Origin: Anopheles merus
Lineage: Eukaryota; Arthropoda; Insecta; Diptera; Culicidae
NCBI RefSeq assembly: GCF_017562075.2
Contig: NC_054081.1
Location: 22,346,366 to 22,410,365 of the forward strand
Reading direction: 5' to 3'
Length of the DNA: 64,000 bases
Positions 12,060-23,302 of this stretch are shown here, one piece after another; the stretch's first letter is position 1; every line of letters begins with the position of its first letter. Below the pieces are notes generated by a model, which did not search any database, was not told the origin of the DNA, and worked only from the letters and a program-made list of their open reading frames with translations. A program made the position numbers and the translations under genes.

Positions 12060-12650
12060 AGCATGTCTTCTTTCTCTAGATTTTGGACGGCACAACGCCG
12101 ATCGTGTGGCCGGTCAAACAATTATGAACGAAAAACGGGAAAAGGGGAAACCGATATCTTTCGAGTGACACACACACATGCATCTGCATGCGGCTTCCGC
12201 TGAACCGAGACTACCCATCTCTCTCGATCTACCATGATTTTTCTGCTATCGCGCTCATCCGGGTGTTAGGCATCCTCAGTCTGTCCAGAACTTTCACTGT
12301 GGAAGGATGTGTTGGAGTGATGTGTGATTTCTTGTGCCCCGCACTTTGCTTGTTTACGTTTTGTGCCGTGTTCCTTCTTCTTCAATTGTGGAATGAATTA
12401 TCCTTGTGAATTTCTAAGGTAAGTTTCTTATCGTTATGTGTCCTTCAATGGGTACATTCAACTAACATTTGTCGTCTAAAAAGTTACAGGTGCACGCGCA
12501 TGTTAATCGACGGTTGCCGACGGAAGGACGGTGTCCGGTTTTAAAATATCAAGGTAAGCGTTTCTATAATCCTATGTGAAAAATATTGTTTAGTTTTTTT
12601 TTTAAACACATGGATTAATTATTGGTTAATTTTCATCAACAGATTTCATC
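12060..12650 (+). repeat. Repeat family Y, copy 1 (with intron)
   Basis: This copy matches, in opposite orientation, 14165-14650 and 42100-42628. Landmarks are TTCTTTCTCTAGATTTTGGA, the block CTACCCATCTCTCTCGATC, and TTTTTCTGCTATCGCGCTCAT. There is no conserved long ORF. It contains two splice-like introns, 12419-12489 and 12554-12642, with a 64-bp piece between them. The family looks derived from a spliced transcript, perhaps a transposon leader or a non-coding RNA. Confidence 0.6.
12419..12489 (+). other. Predicted 71-bp intron in family Y
   Basis: The donor is AAG|GTAAGTTTCTT and the acceptor TTACAG|GTGCACG. The equivalent segment in the 42-kb copy (42128-42198, - strand) is also exactly 71 bp with GT...AG intact. 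In the 14-kb copy (14183-14253) it is 71 bp but the donor GT has become AT. Confidence 0.6.
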
Positions 12651-13154
12651 ACAGCTCTTTCGTAGAAGAGCGCACTTCAAGGACGCATAGGATACGGCTA
12701 AACATGCGCAGCACCAGTCCGTGACGTCATTTCCAGACAGGCGCCGGCTGACACGCGCAGCACCAGTCGAGGATATCCTAGCGCAAAGGGTAGAATGAAA
12801 GAAGAGAGGAAGGGTAACAGAAAAGCAACCGCTGTATTGGAAGGGGTAAAGCATCCTGCCATATACAGAGTGTGAGTGTACCAAAACGCATGTGGAAAGA
12901 GGAAGTCCAAGAAATCGCATGCGAATGTGTGCATAAAGCAAAAGCGTCACTACTACAACCAGCAATCCCAAAATTTAAGGGGAGGGATATATACAAATGT
13001 ATGCGTGAGCAGGACCAGCAATCCAAGCATATGAATGTGTGCGTCGATTTGTGACGTGCTGAAAGCTTTTACTTTAGCTGCTGCTAGTGTAAAAACTTAA
13101 GGAAATCTTAAAGTAAAAATTTTTCACCCGGGGCGCCTTCGGCAATTGTTGGTT
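12651..13154. other. No recognised feature
   Basis: Only short open frames without motifs were seen. Confidence 0.4.
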
Positions 13155-13235
13155 GGGTGGGTTGGTTCATTCCGACCCGCGGGTGCAGCGAGTTCGGGTC
13201 GACCCGACTGATGTGTAGGTGTGAGAAAGCATAAC
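13155..13235 (+). repeat. GC-rich palindromic repeat copy
   Basis: It contains CCGACCCGCGGGTGCAGCGA followed by GTTCGGGTCGACCCGAC and continues into a GATGTGTAGGTGTGAGAAAGC tail. It is the inverse of 14655-14720 and part of 2165-2519. Confidence 0.8.
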
Positions 13236-14164
13236 CCAGTCCACAAACCCTACCCACTTACGTACTCACTTGCCGAAGAAATGGAAATGTGGTTTCACGC
13301 ACACATAGACACCTTCCACCCGAACGGTCGCGTTCACACATACTATAACGCTCTGATTCTCTGCAACCGCACGCATACAAATGTGTTGGCTCCTCCCCTT
13401 TTCGGATTGCTTATAGAAATGATGAGGCACACAGTTTACATTTGCTGTACGCACACATTCGCATGCGGTTTATTCCAACTTTCTCTCTCTTCAACACGTG
13501 CTTTGGCATACTCACACTGTGTAGACGGCAGAACATTCTCCCCCTTCCAAATTTACCGTTGTTCCTCCTTTCGATCTTTATTCTTCTTACCGCGTCCGGG
13601 GTACCGTCAGAGCTGCGCGCTGGCTTTAGTTTTTCCTCCTCTCGTTCTTCCTTTCTCCTACCGCGCACGGGAGCTGCGCGCGTTTCAACAGGTTCTTGGC
13701 GTAATCCAGTGCGTTGTTTTGTGGCTGAGTTGTGCTGAACGCTGTCAATAAAAACGAACCAATGATTACCGGTTTCACACTTTATCTCAAGACCGCGGAA
13801 CCCCTTCCCGAATCTGTCTTAGCCAAAGCCAAGATTGCGGTATGATGCTTGAAATCGTTGATGATACCTGAAAACGATGATGATACCTGAATCATCGGAT
13901 GCAATGCTGAATATGCGGCATTTCTCCAACGCACTGGTCCGCGCCGAGGACATGGGTCGAATATTTTTTACACGGATAACCTTTGTGACATCAGTGTACT
14001 GAAAAACAGTGAATTTTTTTTTTCGTGTTTTACCAGAAAATCTTATTTACAACAGTTCAAAATACTTTCTTAACACTTGTAAATATTTTAATTAAACAAA
14101 TATGCATTCACTCATTTTATTAAATTGTCATTTTTGGTAAAAAAATCGAAAAGGATAATTGAGT
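13236..14164. other. Non-coding, repeat-like
   Basis: About 13700-13760 (GTGCGTTGTTTTGTGG, then TTGTGCTGAACGCTGTCAA) matches 41910-41965. The open frame at 13221-13751 has no family motif and overlaps repeats. Confidence 0.4.
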
Positions 14165-14650
14165 GTTTCTAATAGCATGCACCTGTAACTTTGAAGCCGA
14201 TAAGCATTAGTTGAATTAGTACATTGAAGCAAATATGATATCAAGAAACTTATCTCAACAAGTTAGCTAGGATAAATCACTCCACAATGGAAGAAGAAGC
14301 AATACTGCGCAAAACGTAAACATGGAAAGTAGGGGACACAAGAAATCTCACATCACTCCCGCACATCCGCTGAGAATGCCTAACACCCGGATGAGTGCGA
14401 TAGCAGAAAAAAATAATGGTAGATCGAAAAAGATGGGTAGACACGGTGTAGCGCAATCCGCTGGTAGATGCATGTATGTGTGACCAACGAAAGACTTCAG
14501 ACCCGCTCCTCGCGTTTTTTGTCCATCGATTCGTCACACGCACACACCTCTAAAACGCGCGGCGGTTTGCCGTCCAAAATCTAGAGAGAGAAGACAGGGC
14601 ATCTCGCTTTGGCACACAGAAAAACCTCTCAACAACGTCGGCTCTGCTAC
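14165..14650 (-). repeat. Repeat family Y, copy 2 (inverted)
   Basis: Homologous over about 480 bp to 42100-42628 in the same orientation and to 12060-12500 in inverse. The intron donor is mutated (GAG|ATAAGT). Confidence 0.7.
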
Positions 14651-14654
14651 TTGG

Positions 14655-14827
14655 GATGCTTTCTCGCACCTACACATCAGTCGGGTCGACCCGAATTCGC
14701 TGCACCCGCGGGTCGGATTTGATTCCGACTCTGACCTAGCGAACCCTACACCCTCGGGTCGTAATCGATTCCGACTGGCTCGCACCCAACTTCGGGTTGG
14801 GTCGTAAAATGAATCGTATGACCCACC
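14655..14827 (+). repeat. GC-rich palindromic repeat, cut by the gap
   Basis: Near-identical to about 2290-2515: the TCGGGTCGACCCGAATTCG block, then a GGGTCGTAATCGATTCCGAC block, then GGGTTGGGTCGTAAAATGAA. It runs into the N gap. Confidence 0.8.
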
Positions 14828-14927
14828 NNNNNNNNNNNNNNNNNNNNNNNNNNNNNNNNNNNNNNNNNNNNNNNNNNNNNNNNNNNNNNNNNNNNNNNNN
14901 NNNNNNNNNNNNNNNNNNNNNNNNNNN
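14828..14927. other. Assembly gap (100 N)
   Basis: Exactly 100 N, the usual placeholder for a gap of unknown size. Order and distance across it are not certain. Confidence 0.98.
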
Positions 14928-15136
14928 AAAAAATTCCAATATGAACCGACTAGCATATGACAGCCTAACGACCAAAAGTTTTACAGGTAGCGGAAGGTCA
15001 ATTGACCGTTTTAATATGTTTTAGCCTTTGTTTCTATGACCAAAAATACACCCTTATCTTTATGACCACCTACCCGGCTGGGAATTTGGGGAATTTGTAT
15101 TTTTATTGGTTAAAAAATGTCTTATTTAACTTATTC

Positions 15137-15360
15137 TTCTTCTTCTTCTTCTTCTTTGGCACAACAACCGCTATCGGTCAAGGCCTGTCTGTACCCACTA
15201 GTGAAGTGAGCTTGACTTTCAGTGACTTATTGTTACCATAGAAGGATAGTCAGTCCTACGTATGGGGGTACGGTCTATTTGGGGCTTGAACTCATGACGG
15301 GTATGTTGTTAAGTCGTACGAGTTGACGACTGTACCACCAGACCGGCCCAACTTATTAAC
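15137..15360 (-). mobile_element. tRNA-derived SINE (SINE200-like)
   Basis: Read on the - strand it starts with GGCCGGTCTGGTGGTACAGT, contains a tRNA B-box-like GAGTTCAAGCCCC and ends in a (GAA)n tail. The 11-bp target duplication TTAACTTATTC lies at 15126-15136 and 15361-15371. Three other clear copies are at 48221, 49912 and 60531. The name SINE200-like is by resemblance only. Confidence 0.85.
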
Positions 15361-15473
15361 TTAACTTATTCTACGCAGCTATTATAACAATACTTATTTT
15401 TATGCCATAAATTTATTATGTATGGCTTTCAGTTACGTAAATTGAATGCACCGCAAATAGTTCAACTGACACT

Positions 15474-16020
15474 GGGGTCCTTTCCGTTTTACGTTCGTAG
15501 GCTGAAATTTCAGCCTGTCTGCTGTTCGTATTGTATAGCAGTTTTCGAGCAACTTTCTAAGACGGCATAATATATAGGTGGGATAATCTCAATGTGCATC
15601 AATTAAGAAGACTGATTTTTATCGTTCTGTTTCTGAATGAAGATATTAAGAGTGTTTTGAGTATTCGTAAAGCCTCCAGAAAGCTTGTTTGAGCAAAAGT
15701 TTTTATCCGTTCTGTCAAAAAGTGATATTAAAATTAGGTAATAAAAAACATGCTATGAGACCACCTGGGCTACATATACTTTGATTCTAAATCCCATCAC
15801 CTGCTCTCTTCAATGTACGTTCGAATTAATGTAAACTTCACCTTGTATTGCCATTTTTTAAGTAGGTACTCGAATCTAATTCTAGCTTTGAGGCTAGAAT
15901 AATCTAGACTGAAAATTGCAGGCTAGTTTTTTGTGTGGTTTTGTATGGAGTGTTTACATGATTTCAGCCTCCAGCTGTCAAACTCCATTCAATAAGCTGA
16001 CTAGAATCGTGAAAGGTCCC
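15474..16020 (-). mobile_element. 540-bp MITE, GGGGGCC ends, copy 2
   Basis: Inverse copy of 3949-4485 with ends GGGGTCCTTTCCG and CGTGAAAGGTCCC. Target duplication ACT at 15471-15473 and 16021-16023. Confidence 0.85.
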
Positions 16021-16139
16021 ACTAATACACCGCCATGTCGTCCCGACTGTCAGGGCTATCATTTCAATGCATGTGACTTTAGAAGAATATTAGGAGCTAA
16101 AAAACTTTTGGAATAGATTCTATAAATACAACTACATGC

Positions 16140-17040
16140 ATTGCTACACATATCATTACAAAATTACCCTATTAGCAAAGATAATGAAAAAGTGTGCGAC
16201 TTTCAGGCGAGGGGCATGTAGAAGCATGGAGTTGTAGACGGTAGAAGACGATTGGAAATACTTGGAATTACGCAAAGGCGCGAGCGTGTTTTGGTTTGTA
16301 GACAGTTTTTGCACTCACACTATTATACATGAGCGAATGTGTGCGTTCACTTTCAGCCTACGCGCTCAGTTTGGTTTTCTCGCAGCGGCATGCTGGTATC
16401 GGTGTCTCGCTCGCACTAGTGCAGCTAATGCTCCTCTTTGTGCTCCCTTTCTTGCCACCCCTAGGAATCGTCAGTTCAGCTCAAGCGTTCGCCGTGAAAG
16501 GCCGCGCGCGTGTTAGCCTAAGTCCCGGGCGATCGAAGTTTCGCTAAGTGTTGAAGTGTTTTGCACATTGAAATGAAGCTGCGCTTATTCTTTCATCATT
16601 TATCCTAATGTGTGATTTGTGCTGCTTTATTTCAATGTTTTTTGTTACTGTATTGTACATCAACGGGATCCACGCAGTTAGGCGGCTATTTTCAATACGA
16701 CGATTTTTTTATATAAAGAATTTGTGTGGTTTGCTGCAAGATTGTGTGAAGCTATGTATTTAAATGTGCTTTTATTTGCAATAAAAGTGATAAAATATAA
16801 ACCAAGTTTAATGTGTTCAAGTTTTTGTTTTGATTCGGGTGCACCAAGTCCGAATGAAGGGATGCGCACAGCGCGCTACGAAAGAAACGAGCGGGAGGGG
16901 GTGTCAGTTCAGCGCAGCGCAATTCGCTGGAATTAAGTAGGAGGGGGTACCAGATCAGCGCAGCGCAATCCGAAAGAAACGGGAAGCAAGGGGTATGCGG
17001 AAAATACGATGAAACAGCGCAAAACAGCGTTCTTTACAGC
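16140..17040 (+). repeat. Repeat R, + orientation
   Basis: This segment recurs in inverse orientation, interrupted by insertions, at 19285-19627, 23303-23656, 28105-28211 and 30889-31503. It contains the uninterrupted version of two insertion sites: TATTTTCAATACGACG (around 16690-16706, empty site of the 19628-23302 element) and GCGTTCACTTTCAGCC (around 16347, empty site of element D). AATAAA-like strings occur near 16780. It has no convincing ORF and its origin is unknown. Confidence 0.75.
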
Positions 17041-19260
17041 GCTCGCTGCGCAAATTCGAGTAGTTTCCTGCGCAGGAAATGGGGCAAAATCTGCGCTGGC
17101 TAGCGCAGATTTTGGTCCGTTTCCCGCGCGGTACTTCAGCTATTCATGCGCAGGCCTGCGCAGGTTTGGCGACCTTTGTTGGCGAAATGCAGGAACTATT
17201 TTAGGCGGCGGAGCAAAAAAAACGGTTAAAATTGTTTAAAATATTGGCGCCCATTTTATCGTCCGCTTCTTTTCCCTCCTTCACCCTGCCTTGCCTTGCT
17301 TGAGCTTCAGTTCGTGCCTTCCGCCGCCAGCTGATTGGGTGTTGTGGTGTATGCGTTAATACTTATGTGTGCATTGCGATTGTGTATTGTAATTGGTGGG
17401 TGTTAGTATTTATTTATTTGTGTGTGACCTTGAGACGCTGTGGGAGAAGTGGATTGGGATTCAAAAGTGTTATCGGTGTATTGATGGTTTATTTTATTTC
17501 GCTCCGCTGCTGATGAGACCATTCGATGCCCCTGCCACTTGAGGGTGAAGAAGCCCATTTCAAACAAGCGTAGGAGAACGTCTAACACTGATCTAATATT
17601 TTTAAATTTGAACATGTTTGATGCTTTAACGATCTTCTAAGCATCTTGTAGCACAGTGTAAAGTAGCAATGAAATATTTTTTTTAAATGTACCAACATCT
17701 GTCTTAAGTTTTCGGGTCTCGACACACACACGCACACACACAGCGCTGGGAAAGTGACCGTTCACTTTATCATGTCGCGATCCCCTACCCCGCCCGACGC
17801 TTTGGATGAGGATGCGCTACAAGAAAGCTGAACCAGCCGTTCTTCCGATAAGGTAGCCGTACTCGCATCTAGTACTGCGTGTGCGTGCGTTCGTAGGTGC
17901 GTTCTCGCGTGCGCGCGTTTGTGGGTGCATTCTCTCGTGTATGCGTCCGTGTGTGCGTGCGTGTGGAAATCCAAAAACTGATTCTGATGCGTACTTTTTC
18001 TTCCACTAAGGCTTTCGATCTCGCTACCTGAGAGACAACACAACCATTGGCTTGGCATTACCATCATTGCGATCGGTTCTGCTGTTGGGGGTATTAATGA
18101 GACACACGATCGAAGCAAACGAGCGAGTGTGTTATGTTGCACATTTCTTTCGAATTCAGCTAGCGGACGCAAGTGGAAACAAAACATGAATTGAACTCAT
18201 ACAAAAGAGGATTCTGGATTTGTTTATTACGGTGCGCGTATGGTGCTGCACCTGTCCGTCCAGAATCTGGTGGCTTGTTGGCTTGGAGTCGGTATCATGA
18301 CGCCGAGCAACCAGCACTGCCTTGGAATGGGCTCGCCTCGGTAGGTTCATGGTTTGATCGAGTGCATTCCGTGCATTTGTCGCGCTTCAGCGGTAGACCC
18401 GGCAGCAACAAAGTGAAGAAAAACTCTTCCCCGGGTGTGGACTGCTATTTCAACTTCTCTTTCTTATTATTATTATAAGCCCTCGCTACGGCGGACGGTT
18501 CATACGCGGTTAGAACCCACGACGTGCATGCAGATGTGCGGAATAAAAATCAGTGCCGGGCTGAACGTGTTAATGCGAATTAGGGTTCTGCGCGTTGCAC
18601 AGCAAACCCTCCAGCGTCAGCTAGCGATTCCTTAGTCATTTTTACTTGGCAGCGTTTGAACTCATTGCGCTTTTTTTGTTTGATTTGGGAAAATGCAACT
18701 TGATCGCCGCAATGTTTGTTAACGGCTTTTTAAAGCGCCACAGCAACTCATGAACATTGACCACACGCGAGAAAGAGATAGCGCTATGGATGGAAAAAGC
18801 ACGGACGACGACTGACAGCGATTGGCCGTCTGGCGCACTAACACTCCAAACCTTCGACAGCACGCTTATGCGAGGAGTATGAGGCGGAGCCATGGACGGG
18901 TAGCTAGCCGAGCTGCTTGACAAATTTGCCGCAGGAGGGAAAAAGAAGACACGAGAAAATTCTCCGAACGGTATGATTTCTTGCGTCGCTTTGTACAGTG
19001 GGCGAGAGCACCTTGTGTACTTGAAAGGCAAGCAAGAGAGCACATGCTCTCCGTGGTAGCGGCTCCACCCGACATTTTTAATTCTGAGCCCTAAACAACG
19101 CCCGACAGACAAAGAGAACGAAATTTTCAGACGAGGGGTAGGTAGAAACACGCGGTGGGGGTCCGTCCCAAGATCGGATCCGAAGTCCGTTAGTTTTGGC
19201 TGAAAATTAAAAATGGCGGATGGAGCGCTACCACGGAGAGAATGCGTTCTCTTGCTTGCC
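17041..19260 (-). repeat. Complex repeat X' (inverted copy of X)
   Basis: Inverse homologue of 2522-7260 without the two nested MITEs. It is not identical, and several blocks differ in length. No gene was recognised. The histidine-rich frame at 17762-18187 reflects the CACG tract. Confidence 0.6.
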
Positions 19261-19284
19261 TTTAAATTACACGAGGTGCTCTCG

Positions 19285-19627
19285 TTGTAAAGAACGCTGT
19301 TTCGCGCTGTTTCATCGTATTTTCCTCATACCCCTTCCTTCCCGTTTCTTTCGGCTTGGGCAGCGCTGATCTGGTACCCCCTCCCACTTGATTCCAGCGA
19401 ATTGCGCTGCGCTGAACTGACACCCCCTCCCGCTCGTTTCTTTCGTAGCGCGCTGTGCGCTTCCCTTCATTCGGACTTGGTGCACCCGAATCAAAACAAA
19501 TACTTTTACACATAAACTCAGTTTTTATGTTATCACTTTTTTTGCAAATAAAAGCACATTTAAATACATAGCTTCACACAATCTTGCAGCAAACCACACA
19601 AATTCTTTATATAAAAAAATCGTCGTA
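19285..19627 (-). repeat. Repeat R, inverted, left part
   Basis: Inverse of about 16700-17040. It ends at the TA that flanks the Tc1/mariner insertion, and its continuation is at 23303-23656. Confidence 0.85.
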
Positions 19628-19971
19628 CAGGGTTTCGAATCATATAAGGGAATAGTTCAATCAGTTAGGGGAATGTTGCAAACCGGTAGGGGAGTGTTGC
19701 AAGCACACTGTGGAAACTTGCAATCATATAAGGGAATTTTTCAAGCAGTTAGGGGAGAGTTGCAATGTCATTGGGGAGTTTTGCAATCCGTAGGGGAATT
19801 TTTATCCGGGCTTCAATCCAACCCTGCAAATGTCAAGTGTCAGAAGATCGTTTGTTTACATTGCGTCGATGCCGGCTCATAAACATTCTATCAGGCGAAG
19901 GAAAAGGTAACTAATTGCAATAATTTTATCAAATTACCCGGTTTAATGTGCCTTTTTCTTTCAGGCAAAGG
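19628..19971 (+). repeat. Left terminal inverted repeat, 344 bp
   Basis: Near-perfect inverse of 22959-23302. It is rich in short repeats of the form TAGGGGARTGTTGCAA and ends at AGGCAAAGG. Confidence 0.92.
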
Positions 19972-20410
19972 TTCATTGAAGCTATATGTTAATAGTGGAA
20001 ACGTGTGGTTTACTATGTACGTGTAATTTATCTACATAGATAGCAGCTATTAGCGTGCCCTCTGCCAGATGTAAAACATCTAGACATTCTTCGTTAATGC
20101 CGGAAATTTTTCCTTCTTGGTGTGGTATGTCACATTAGTCGTGTCGATATACTCAGTTTATACATACATATGTTATGTTTTTCCAGTACGGTCGGTCCAA
20201 GGCTATGCCCTTTCTTCTTCGTTTGCATCCGAACTGCATCAAATGCTTGGAACACATTAGGATCTCCAAGTTTTTTACGCAGATCAGCACCTCTTCTTTG
20301 CACCAACTACGCGACGGTGTCATAGTAATATGAGTAATTATTCAACATGTAATGATTTAGATAACTCAGAATATTAAAATTACATAACATATTTATTCTA
20401 GCGCTACACT

Positions 20411-20800
20411 TCAAGTTCCATGTAGGCACCCGATCTCCGACCATGTAGACACCCGATCTCGCTTCACATGATCCAGCCATCGAGTTTGCTGTGCTCCGCT
20501 GTGCCTCATACCGAATCCGGCATCCTCATGACATGCCTCAGCCATCGTATCCTGCCAGCCTTCGCCACCGTCAGCATCGGCAAGCTTGAGGTTCATCCTT
20601 CTTCTCGACGCTACATGCTCGAACACACCGCTAAAGATGACCAGGAGGATGCGTCGCTCAAACACGAATAGAGTGTTTGCATCCTCCGCTAGGATGGTCC
20701 AAGACTCCTGTCCATAGAGGACCACCGGGCGAATCAATATATGATATATCTAACATTTCGTGCAGCCTCGAAGACTTCTGGATCTCAGCAGTCGATGAAG
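20411..20800 (-). pseudogene. RTE-type LINE reverse-transcriptase C-terminal fragment
   Basis: The - frame 20411-20737 reads IRPVVLYGQESWTI...FERRIL...RRRMN...TRWLDHVKRD, the region after the reverse-transcriptase palm of RTE/JAM1-type LINEs. The upstream part to about 20800 matches the RTE fragment at 53000-53110. It lies inside the Tc1/mariner element between the left TIR and the transposase, so it inserted there later or was captured. Frameshifted and truncated. Confidence 0.75.
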
Positions 20801-21227
20801 CCGTTGTCCATATAGCAGATAGCAGTAAGGTGCATATTTTACAGTTTAGAGAAGGTTATCACTTGTAGTAATTAGTTACTTATAAATTGAGATAACTGAT
20901 GATTAGTGTTATTTTATCAACCGTGGCTAATGATGATGAAAGCTAGTGTATATGTATTTTGTTGTGTAGCGGGCAGAAATTCTTTCGAGCACAGGAACTT
21001 TTAAGTCGAAGAAAAGTGAACACGGAAAGTTAAGCGAAGTATGGCCCCGATCGAACCCTCGATCGCTCTTTTATTCTTTGCTGATTAGTTGGCAGTTGGC
21101 GTTGGAGTTGGCATTAGAATCTTATCAGGAGCCATTGTAGTATAGGGTTCTATAGACGGCAGGGCACGTAGCTGACTCCTTGTCACCTTCCTCTTCGATA
21201 GGAAAAAAATAGTACCCATCTTCCCAT

Positions 21228-21386
21228 TATACATTTTACAGATTCGAGTTGAGATTTTACGGTTCCGAAACCTAATGTTACAAAATTGAAAAGAGTTTAT
21301 GGATATGAATTGTATGTACGATTTTGAGAATCGTTTAACGTGTTAGAAAATAGTGTTACGATGTTGAGCTAACTTGAGAAACGCTG
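21228..21386 (+). repeat. Diverged half of the CAGGGTTT MITE
   Basis: Matches the right half of the MITE at 26810-27148 (about 26990-27148) with many substitutions and ends GAAACGCTG-TA. The left half is missing. Confidence 0.65.
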
Positions 21387-21910
21387 TATAGCCAACGATA
21401 CTATAACCTATTAGAGACAACGATGAAAGTTTTAAAACGTGTATTACCATTTTACACTTAAAATCTGCCGGCAGGTCATTACGCGTTCGCTATTGAACCT
21501 GACCAGACGGTAGGCATTTATGCACAATAGCTGTCACAGAAGCGTCTAACGGTTGCAGTTGGACCAACGGTGTCAATAGAGCTGTAGTCCTACAGAACAT
21601 ATTTGCGATGCTGCTGACGCCCGCTTCATGCATGTGTATGTCATATCTCAATAATGTTTTAGTAATGGGCTTTTCTACTGTGGAACACAATTCAACAGAG
21701 GACAATTCAGTAAAAATTGTTTATTTCATTAGAGTTTAATTCACAGCATTTTTCGTTTGGTTTTGATTTTGAATAAAATTACATAAGAATTCAGAAAGTC
21801 TAAAATAGTTCAATCACAGCTCTTGTTAGCTTAAATTCTTAATCCTAATATCTTATGTAACAGGAACTAAAAATTCAATCATTCGTATTAATAACACCAA
21901 CAGCAACATG

Positions 21911-22922
21911 TCAATCAACAATTTCCTCCTCATTGATGCATTTGCGAATGTACTTAAGCATATTTCGAAAATATCCATCGCAATCTTGTCTATTTATCAG
22001 CTCACTGCCATCTCGTATTGCTTTCATTAGTTCAGCTTCGTTTGTTGGGCGAGCTCTTCGTACTATATCCTTCCACTTAGAAAACATATTTCTATAGGAT
22101 TGAGGAAGGGTGAATACGGAGGAAGGAACTCTAATCTTATATTATTCTCTTCTGCAAATTGTTTAACTAAGTTTGTTTTATGGAAAGCAACATTGTCTAA
22201 AAATATCACTGGATCAGTGATATTATTAGTTGCCATGCTTTCCTTGAGTTTTTCTAGAAAACCTAGAAAAAGATTTTGGTTGAATGCCCCGTTCGTGGAG
22301 TCATAGGCATGATCCCATTTCGGGACATGCAACAACAAATGGTCAAATTTCGGCTTCTGATAGATGGCACGACTTGCGTTGCAGGTTTACCGGAAACCGA
22401 CCACCCTCTTTTGCATCGTAATGAGATATTAAATCCAACTTCATCCACAAACATGAAGTTGTGGTCATTTAAATCTGACTGCAAATCCAAAAAACGCGAC
22501 GCATATTCCTTCCGCATCTGAACATTATCTCCAGCATTGCGTCGCACTGGCAATAGTTGCACTCTTTTTAAAGTGTAATGGAATTCGCTTAAATAATTCC
22601 TTATAGTTGATATGCAGACATTAACCCCAAATTCACGGGCACACTTTTCGGAAATCTTTTTGAGACTTGTTGTGCAGTCTTCGTCCACCCACGATTTTAT
22701 CATTTCCAATTGCTCCGCAGTGAGTTTTTTGTTATGTGGACCTCCTTTTTGGCTCGAATGGTTCGTAATCTCACCTTCTTTTAAAAAGTTATGAACAATT
22801 CGAGAAACTGTTTGGATGTTCAGATCCATTATCCTAGCAATGTCTGTCATTCTGTATTCCTCATGATACAATTTAACAATTTTTTGTTTGTCCTCCAGTG
22901 AAATCTTTTTTCTTAACGGCAT
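21911..22922 (-). pseudogene. Tc1/mariner DD34E transposase, frameshifted
   Basis: The start is the ATG of MPLRKKISLEDKQKIVKLYH at 22922; an upstream in-frame ATG at 22982 lies before a likely 5' splice junction and is less likely. An N-terminal helix-turn-helix (KQKIVKLYHEEYRMTDIARI, then NIQTVSRIVHNFL) is followed by a DDE domain. The first Asp is in FMFVDEVGFN, the second in IFLDNVAFHK and the Glu in SPFLNPIE, with 34 residues between the last two. Two one-base shifts break it, one near 22263-22330 and one near 22075-22085. The remaining C-terminal part runs to a TGA at 21911. Total coding length about 337 codons, usual for the family. Probably dead, although the TIRs are intact. Confidence 0.88.
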
Positions 22923-22958
22923 CTTTGATTGATTATTTCTAGTAAAATTAGCAACAGT

Positions 22959-23302
22959 CCTTTGCCTGAAAGAAAAAGGCACATTAAACCGGGTAATTTG
23001 ATAAAATTATTGCAATTAGTTACCTTTTCCTTCGCCTGATAGAATGTTTATGAGCCGGCATCGACGCAATGTAAACAAACGATCTTCTGACACTTGACAT
23101 TTGCAGGGTTGGATTGAAGCCCGGATAAAAATTCCCCTACGGATTGCAAAACTCCCCAATGACATTGCAACTCTCCCCTAACTGCTTGAAAAATTCCCTT
23201 ATATGATTGCAAGTTTCCACAGTGTGCTTGCAACACTCCCCTACCGGTTTGCAACATTCCCCTAACTGATTGAACTATTCCCTTATATGATTCGAAACCC
23301 TG
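22959..23302 (-). repeat. Right terminal inverted repeat, 344 bp
   Basis: Inverse of 19628-19971. It carries the likely promoter and 5' untranslated exon of the transposase. Confidence 0.92.
22966..23023 (-). other. Predicted 58-bp intron in the transposase 5' UTR
   Basis: On the - strand the donor is GGAAAAG|GTAACTAATTG and the acceptor TTTTTCTTTCAG|GCAAAGG, 37 bp before the transposase ATG. The intron lies wholly within the TIR, so both TIRs carry it. Confidence 0.55.

Larger units (their letters stand above)
19628..23302 (-). mobile_element. Tc1/mariner-type transposon with 344-bp inverted repeats
   Basis: The element starts CAGGGTTTCGAATCATATAA and ends in the exact inverse. TA lies on each side (19626-19627, 23303-23304). 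The uninterrupted target (TCGTCGTATTGAAAATAGCC) is present at about 31150 and, inverted, at about 16690, so the boundaries are well fixed. It encodes a broken DD34E transposase on the - strand and holds a LINE fragment (about 20411-20800) and half of another MITE (21228-21386). Length without those pieces is typical of long-TIR Tc1-like elements. Confidence 0.92.

Noticed and set aside
12872..13751. Cys/His-rich ORFs around 12.6-13.8 kb as possible zinc-finger proteins
   Set aside because: Cys and His are not spaced as in any zinc-finger class, and the frames overlap each other on both strands in repeat DNA.
14534..15024. ORFs running through the N gap
   Set aside because: They contain 33-34 unknown residues from the gap and have no meaning.
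15300..15350. A tRNA gene on the minus strand
   Set aside because: The tRNA-like head and B-box belong to a SINE with a GAA tail and target duplication; no full cloverleaf is present.
17762..18187. Histidine/threonine-rich ORF (and its counterpart at 4428-4685)
   Set aside because: It reads through a CACACG-rich low-complexity tract inside repeats X and X'. The amino-acid bias is a direct product of the DNA repeat.
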